Below, piece after piece: positions 5,028 to 6,732 of a stretch of DNA of 6,732 nucleotides. The stretch is taken from positions 1 to 6,732 of the forward strand of contig CAMYYQ010000057.1 in assembly GCA_947303535.1 (NCBI GenBank). Direction: 5' to 3'. A program made the translations under genes and the position numbers. Every line of letters starts with the position of its first letter. Position 1 is the first letter of the stretch. The notes below the pieces were generated by a model. The model worked only from the letters and a program-made list of their open reading frames with translations, was not told where the DNA came from and ran no database searches. This DNA is from an uncultured Ruminococcus sp. (GTDB lineage Bacteria; Bacillota_A; Clostridia; Oscillospirales; Ruminococcaceae).

Positions 5028-6490
5028 GATTTGATGATCTGTTCAATGACATAGACAAAAATACGGCAGACAGGCTCTCTAAGGAGTATCCTGTCCTCAA
5101 AGACGAAAAGAGAGAGAGGTTATACGCCATGAGTAAAAGAAAGTACAATATAAATGAGATGCATGAGAATAACGCCAGTGAGGTATCAGGCGTTGAAGAG
5201 TACCGCAGACCAAAGTGGTATAAGGGCGCAAGTATTGCAGCAGCGGCTGTGCTTCTCGTTGGTGGAATAGGCGGAAGTATGGCATTTATCAGCCGTAACG
5301 GACATACTCCTGCGGCTGAGGTTGAGGAAAGCGTGATAGAGACTACCGAAGCCGTAACAGAAGAAGTCACCGAAGCCGAAGTTGACGCAGACGCTATCGC
5401 CAAGGAGCTTACAGACGATTGGCTGGCTTGCCTGTATGACGTTCACGGAAGAACGCTTGAAGTCGATAAGTCATCTGTTGTTACCAAGACAATAACTTCT
5501 TACGGCGGAGATGAGATGACGAGGGACTTCTATCGTGTTACCGACAAGAGATATCCAACATGGGAAGATCTTGAAAAACGCTGTTATGAGGTATGCGATG
5601 CAGAGCTTGGAAAGATAGTCCTTGATAACTGTGGCTGCGCAAAGGAAGAGGATATTGACTACACGACTCTGATATATACTACAGCTGACGGATACTACGT
5701 TAATACAGAGACTTGCGATACCAGTGACAGGCTGTACAAATGGTTAGATGACGATGTAAAGGGCGAGTTTGACGAGAACGGAAATATAATCACGACCAGA
5801 AGACATATTGATTTAGACGTTGATCCTGATCATGTTTATGAAACAAAGTTTACTATCGTCAATACCGAAAACGGCTGGCGTATAAGCAAGGCAGAAGAAA
5901 AGAATTATGAACAGTCTTCTGAGGGCAGCAAAGACGCCAACGCTGATTCTATAGCCAAGGAGCTGATAGACTCTTACAGGGAGTTCATTTGTGACATTTT
6001 TGCAGGAAACCTTGAAGTTGACAAGAATAATACTATCACAAGGACTGTAAAATCAGACAACGATCAGTTTGATTATGAGAGGAAGTTCTATCTTGTTACC
6101 GATAAGAAGTATCCCACATGGGCTGACCTTGAAAAGCGTTGCTATGAGATATTTGATAAAGAACAGGGAAAGAAGATGCTTGAAATCTGTACCGAGGACT
6201 CAGAAGAAATTAATGGCAGTGCATTTATGTGCGTCACGGAGAATGGATACTATATCGAAGAAGGTATCTATGATAATGGCATAGATCAGTTGGTATTGAA
6301 TGAATATGACATGAATGTGGATACTGATGAAAACGGCAATATAATTGCAACTATAGTAGAGACAGAGTTAAGAAAAGCTCATGATTATCCTATCCCTGAG
6401 ACAACATTTACTATCGTGAATACAGAAAATGGCTGGCGCATAAGTGATGTTACGGAAAAGCCTGTCGATGAAAGTGAAAGCGATCAATAA
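5024..6490 (+). CDS. Membrane protein in anti-sigma position with two tandem extracellular domains
   Basis: 488 residues. Residues 1-66 are charged and probably cytoplasmic, the place for sigma binding (RLSKEYPVLKDEKRERLYAM). One membrane segment lies at about 68-89 (IAAAAVLLVGGIGGSMAFI), followed by an acidic Thr/Glu/Val linker at 97-121. The outside part is one domain present twice, about 123-291 and 307-478, offset 185-186 residues. Both copies have IAKEL, LEVDK, VTDK.YPTW.DLEKRCYE, DENGNI and FTIVNTENGWRIS. Each keeps a cysteine pair at equal spacing (Cys187/203 and Cys373/389), which may form a disulfide. The VTDK.YPTW.DLEK segment faintly recalls the IseA-like family and the NGWRIS end recalls NTF2-like domains; neither is sure. 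The ATG overlaps the sigma stop as ATGA, with GGAGGAGGG at 5009-5017 as a strong site. By context it is a membrane anti-sigma/sensor; the binding function is not shown by motif alone. Confidence 0.82.
   Translation: MRFDDLFNDIDKNTADRLSKEYPVLKDEKRERLYAMSKRKYNINEMHENNASEVSGVEEYRRPKWYKGASIAAAAVLLVGGIGGSMAFISRNGHTPAAEVEESVIETTEAVTEEVTEAEVDADAIAKELTDDWLACLYDVHGRTLEVDKSSVVTKTITSYGGDEMTRDFYRVTDKRYPTWEDLEKRCYEVCDAELGKIVLDNCGCAKEEDIDYTTLIYTTADGYYVNTETCDTSDRLYKWLDDDVKGEFDENGNIITTRRHIDLDVDPDHVYETKFTIVNTENGWRISKAEEKNYEQSSEGSKDANADSIAKELIDSYREFICDIFAGNLEVDKNNTITRTVKSDNDQFDYERKFYLVTDKKYPTWADLEKRCYEIFDKEQGKKMLEICTEDSEEINGSAFMCVTENGYYIEEGIYDNGIDQLVLNEYDMNVDTDENGNIIATIVETELRKAHDYPIPETTFTIVNTENGWRISDVTEKPVDESESDQ
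5390..5896 (+). repeat. Internal duplicated domain, copy 1
   Basis: Codes residues 123-291 of the membrane protein. Conserved landmarks shared with copy 2 are IAKEL (125), LEVDK (145), YPTW (177), Cys187, Cys203, DENGNI (250) and NTENGWRIS (280). Confidence 0.8.
5942..6457 (+). repeat. Internal duplicated domain, copy 2
   Basis: Codes residues 307-478. It is colinear with copy 1 at an offset of 185-186 residues: IAKEL (310), LEVDK (330), YPTW (363), Cys373, Cys389, DENGNI (435) and NTENGWRIS (466). The best-kept DNA stretches are the ACATTTACTATCGT-like and GAAAACGGCTGGCG-like segments near each domain end. Confidence 0.8.
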
Positions 6491-6498
6491 ACAAAAAT

Positions 6499-6529
6499 GG
6501 GACTGCAACATAAGCAGTCCCGATTTTTT
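6499..6529 (+). terminator. Rho-independent terminator of the sigma/membrane-protein operon
   Basis: GGGACTGC 6499-6506 pairs with GCAGTCCC 6514-6521 over loop AACATAA, followed by GATTTTTT. It lies 9 bases after the TAA stop. Stem and flanks (A5 run before, TATAATTACG after) match the terminator at 4187-4216. Confidence 0.9.
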
Positions 6530-6652
6530 ATAATTACGCATTAATGATCAATATTTCGCATTTAGAGTTCACGCGATGATATACATCTTTCGTTTATTGT
6601 CACTCGCGGATATAATCAGCCATAAGTATTGACTATATCGCGGAGCAAGGGT

Positions 6653-6667
6653 GCAGCGTCACGCTGC
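6653..6667. other. Small hairpin beside the minus-strand stop codon
   Basis: GCAGCG 6653-6658 pairs with CGCTGC 6662-6667, loop TCA, directly next to the stop of the minus-strand gene. A bulged inverted repeat lies at 6605-6642 (CGCG.ATATA with TATATCGCG). Neither has a T tract on the minus strand, so termination is only possible, not shown. I see nothing else in 6530-6667. Confidence 0.4.
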
Positions 6668-6732
6668 TTATGCCATACCTGCTGTGATGATAGCCATTTT
6701 GTAAACTTCGTCAGCGTTGCAGCCTCTTGAAA
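6668..6732 (-). CDS. C-terminal end of an unidentified minus-strand gene
   Basis: Read on the minus strand, 20 codons (SRGCNADEVYKMAIITAGMA) run in from the window edge to a TAA at 6670-6668. Codon choice resembles that of the neighbouring genes, and a hairpin follows the stop. I do not recognise the family from this tail. Another minus frame is also open to a TGA near 6618 but has a less typical composition. The gene converges on the membrane protein gene. Confidence 0.4.
   Translation of the reverse strand, partial: SRGCNADEVYKMAIITAGMA

Noticed and set aside
4978..5446. Minus-strand open frames over the start of the membrane protein gene
   Set aside because: They are low-complexity Ser/Ala/Thr-rich shadows of the Glu/Thr/Ala-rich linker codons on the + strand.

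Overview
The window looks like chromosomal DNA from a Ruminococcus-like gut Clostridium (Bacillota, Oscillospiraceae). This is inferred from GGAGG-type ribosome binding sites, the codon use, the protein family variants, and dense intergenic islands built from TAGGGGC...GCCC hairpin units. No 16S or other marker is present, so the genus is a judgement from pattern, not proof.

Layout. (1) 1-127: the last 41 codons of a SpoU/TrmH-type RNA 2'-O-methyltransferase. (2) 186-1160: a Gfo/Idh/MocA NAD(P)-dependent oxidoreductase whose last residues are encoded by repeat DNA. (3) 1143-1492: intergenic repeat island 1, with heptamer arrays at both ends and in the middle and at least six hairpins. (4) 1494-3508: a strong promoter at the island edge, then a complete but divergent NAD-dependent DNA ligase. 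(5) 3539-3997: a TTG-started protein that is only a Schlafen AlbA_2 domain, probably in an operon with the ligase; it ends inside a heptamer array. (6) 3987-4380: repeat island 2, split by a rho-independent terminator and including a compact three-way-junction fold. (7) 4449-6490: an ECF-like sigma factor gene broken by an in-frame TGA, overlapping by 4 bases (ATGA) an intact membrane protein in the anti-sigma position, whose extracellular part is two copies of one ~170-residue domain. (8) 6499-6732: a terminator nearly identical to the one in island 2, then a short stretch and the C-terminal end of a minus-strand gene that runs off the window.

How it fits together. The ligase and AlbA_2 genes appear to form one transcript reading from the island 1 edge into the island 2 terminator. 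The sigma and membrane protein genes form a cell-envelope signalling pair, but sigma production should be blocked at codon 69 unless the TGA is read through.

The most unusual feature is the repeat system. Six arrays with a strict 7-base period and a CTAA (or TTAG) core border or interrupt the islands. Seven is not a multiple of three and CTAA/TTAG carries a stop on each strand, so three intact copies stop all six reading frames. Both genes upstream of the islands do stop inside such an array, apparently after losing their natural 3' ends. I find no CRISPR array, tRNA, rRNA, transposase or recognisable defence operon.
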